In this document: positions 63,245-64,000 of the stretch, in pieces
Layout of the letters: each line of letters opens with the position of its first letter
Numbering within the stretch: position 1 is the first letter of the stretch
NCBI RefSeq assembly: GCF_001424665.1
Contig: NZ_LMQS01000005.1
Span: 124,322 to 188,321, forward strand
DNA length: 64,000 bases
Source of the DNA: Methylophilus sp. Leaf416
GTDB taxonomy: Bacteria > Pseudomonadota > Gammaproteobacteria > Burkholderiales > Methylophilaceae
Direction: 5' to 3'
The notes under the pieces: generated by a model
The model's database searches: none
Told to the model about the DNA's origin: nothing
What the model saw: the letters and a program-made list of their open reading frames with translations, nothing else
Position numbers and translations under genes: made by a program

Positions 63245-63572
63245 GCTTAGCTGTAAAAAACTGAAATCATTCGAGCGAATTGTAGCGTTTTTAAAACCGG
63301 TTTAATGTAGGAATATTGAATTAAAACTAATTCGCGATGAGCAAATATTTCAAAAAATATGAATGAAATAAAAAAACTTGCGAATGACGAAACAGAAGTG
63401 ATGTTGTCGAATTTCTACCTGTAGTAAAACGGTAGATATTGGAAAGAGTGTTAAACTGACATTATGTTGTCTCAACACAGTCAGAATAAATTTTATGCGG
63501 GTAGTTTTTTTGGGTAGCTTAAAACAAAAAAATCCTAAGTTATTACTAACAAAGGATTATTTTATTCTTTAT
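63245..63572. other. 328-bp intergenic region
   Basis: AT-rich, between dinB and tRNA-Leu; no ORF or clear repeat. A likely place for dinB promoter elements on the minus strand, but no LexA box could be called with confidence. Confidence 0.4.
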
Positions 63573-63656
63573 GGTGCCCAAGAGAGGACTCGAACCTCCA
63601 CGTCGTTAAACACTAATACCTGAAACTAGCGCGTCTACCAATTCCGCCACCTGGGC
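63573..63656 (-). tRNA. tRNA-Leu (anticodon CAG)
   Basis: Full cloverleaf read on the minus strand: acceptor GCCCAGG / CTTGGGC, D arm GCGGAATTGGTAGACGC, anticodon loop TTCAGGT, a long variable arm typical of class II tRNAs, T loop GGTTCGAGTCC, and encoded CCA. Anticodon CAG reads CUG. Confidence 0.95.
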
Positions 63657-63691
63657 TAAAGAAGCTGTGCATTTTAAAGGAAGAATTAATA

Positions 63692-64000
63692 TTGTCAACA
63701 AGAAAAACTAAAACGCCTCTGCGGGCAAATGACCCGCAGGCGCAACGCGAAGCCGAGTTATATCAAACACCGTTACCAAGCCGTGAGCTGGTTCTGCAGC
63801 TTCTTTCCGATCAGGGTGTTCCCCTCAGTGCAGACCAGATATACCTGTTGCTAGACATCAGCCATGATGAGCGCGATAACTTTAACCGCCGCCTGGGCGC
63901 GATGGAGCGTGATGGTCAGTTAATGCGCAATCGTAAAAACGCGTTTTGCCTGCCGGACAAGATACATTTAATCGCCGGCACTATTTTCGGCCATACCGAT
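63692..64000 (+). CDS. rnr: Ribonuclease R, N-terminal fragment
   Basis: First 103 codons only; the gene continues beyond the window. TTG start with AAAGGAAG ribosome site. The helix-turn-helix and cold-shock domain region is visible: LPSRELVLQLLSDQ, DNFNRRLGAMERDGQLMRNRKNAFCLPD, LIAGTIFGHTD. These match RNase R (VacB). It is distinct from the RNB gene at 3343. Confidence 0.85.
   Translation, partial: MSTRKTKTPLRANDPQAQREAELYQTPLPSRELVLQLLSDQGVPLSADQIYLLLDISHDERDNFNRRLGAMERDGQLMRNRKNAFCLPDKIHLIAGTIFGHTD

Noticed and set aside
1-64000. CRISPR arrays, insertion sequences, prophage or integrative elements
   Set aside because: No regularly spaced repeats, transposase, integrase or phage structural genes were seen, and the tRNA-Leu shows no attached duplicate end in the window.

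Overview
The window looks like a chromosomal piece of a betaproteobacterium, most likely a methylotroph of the Methylophilaceae or a close relative. The basis is the conserved block pabC-mltG-tmk-holB-pilZ-tatD, the c'-type cytochromes, moderate GC and general protein style; this is a judgement from the sequence, not from a database search. I see no insertion sequences, phage genes, CRISPR array or rRNA. Every gene is chromosomal in character, and one tRNA-Leu(CAG) lies near the right end.

Layout. 1-3171 (minus strand): a zinc-starvation cluster read selO, zur, dksA2, zigA. The DksA paralogue has lost two zinc-binding cysteines, and two matching palindromes (likely Zur boxes) lie between zur and dksA2. 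3343-17362: housekeeping genes (RNB exonuclease, spermidine-synthase-like protein, RlmL-like methyltransferase, MazG-like, YbaK-like, then the pabC...tatD-MBL operon). Among them is an ethylene-receptor-like PAS/GGDEF/EAL protein interrupted by one in-frame TAA. 17438-27693 (minus): an MdtABC-type RND efflux operon with its own outer-membrane factor, then cytochrome c' and cytochrome b561.

28250-57119 is the accessory heart of the window: four TonB-dependent receptors (one broken by an in-frame TAA), a TonB-ExbB-ExbD set, DUF6152 and two related exported proteins, a GlcG/HbpS-like protein with DsbD and a redoxin, a rhodanese-gluconolactonase fusion with a dienelactone hydrolase, small membrane proteins with a c'-like lipoprotein, a PepSY protein, an RcnR-like repressor and a sigma-54 activator that has no sensory domain.

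The main discovery is regulatory. Six transcription units here carry a -24/-12 sigma-54 promoter (five good, one weaker), each preceded by one or two copies of a 16-bp site, TGTT-N8-AACA or a one-base variant. Centre-to-promoter distances are close to whole helical turns. The genes driven are almost all TonB-related, and the only enhancer-binding activator in the window (48346-49461) sits among them. It is the natural regulator of what looks like a coordinated outer-membrane uptake regulon. Two of these promoters, plus the promoter of the broken receptor, also carry a second palindrome, ATAGG-N7-CCTAT, at or just downstream of the expected start site. That suggests a second, repressing input. 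The substrate is unknown; organosulfur compounds are one hypothesis because the activator is built like SfnR, but this is weak.

57245-64000: three unrecognised minus-strand genes, a MipA/OmpV protein, small enzyme-fold proteins, an SMR transporter, dinB, tRNA-Leu and the start of rnr.
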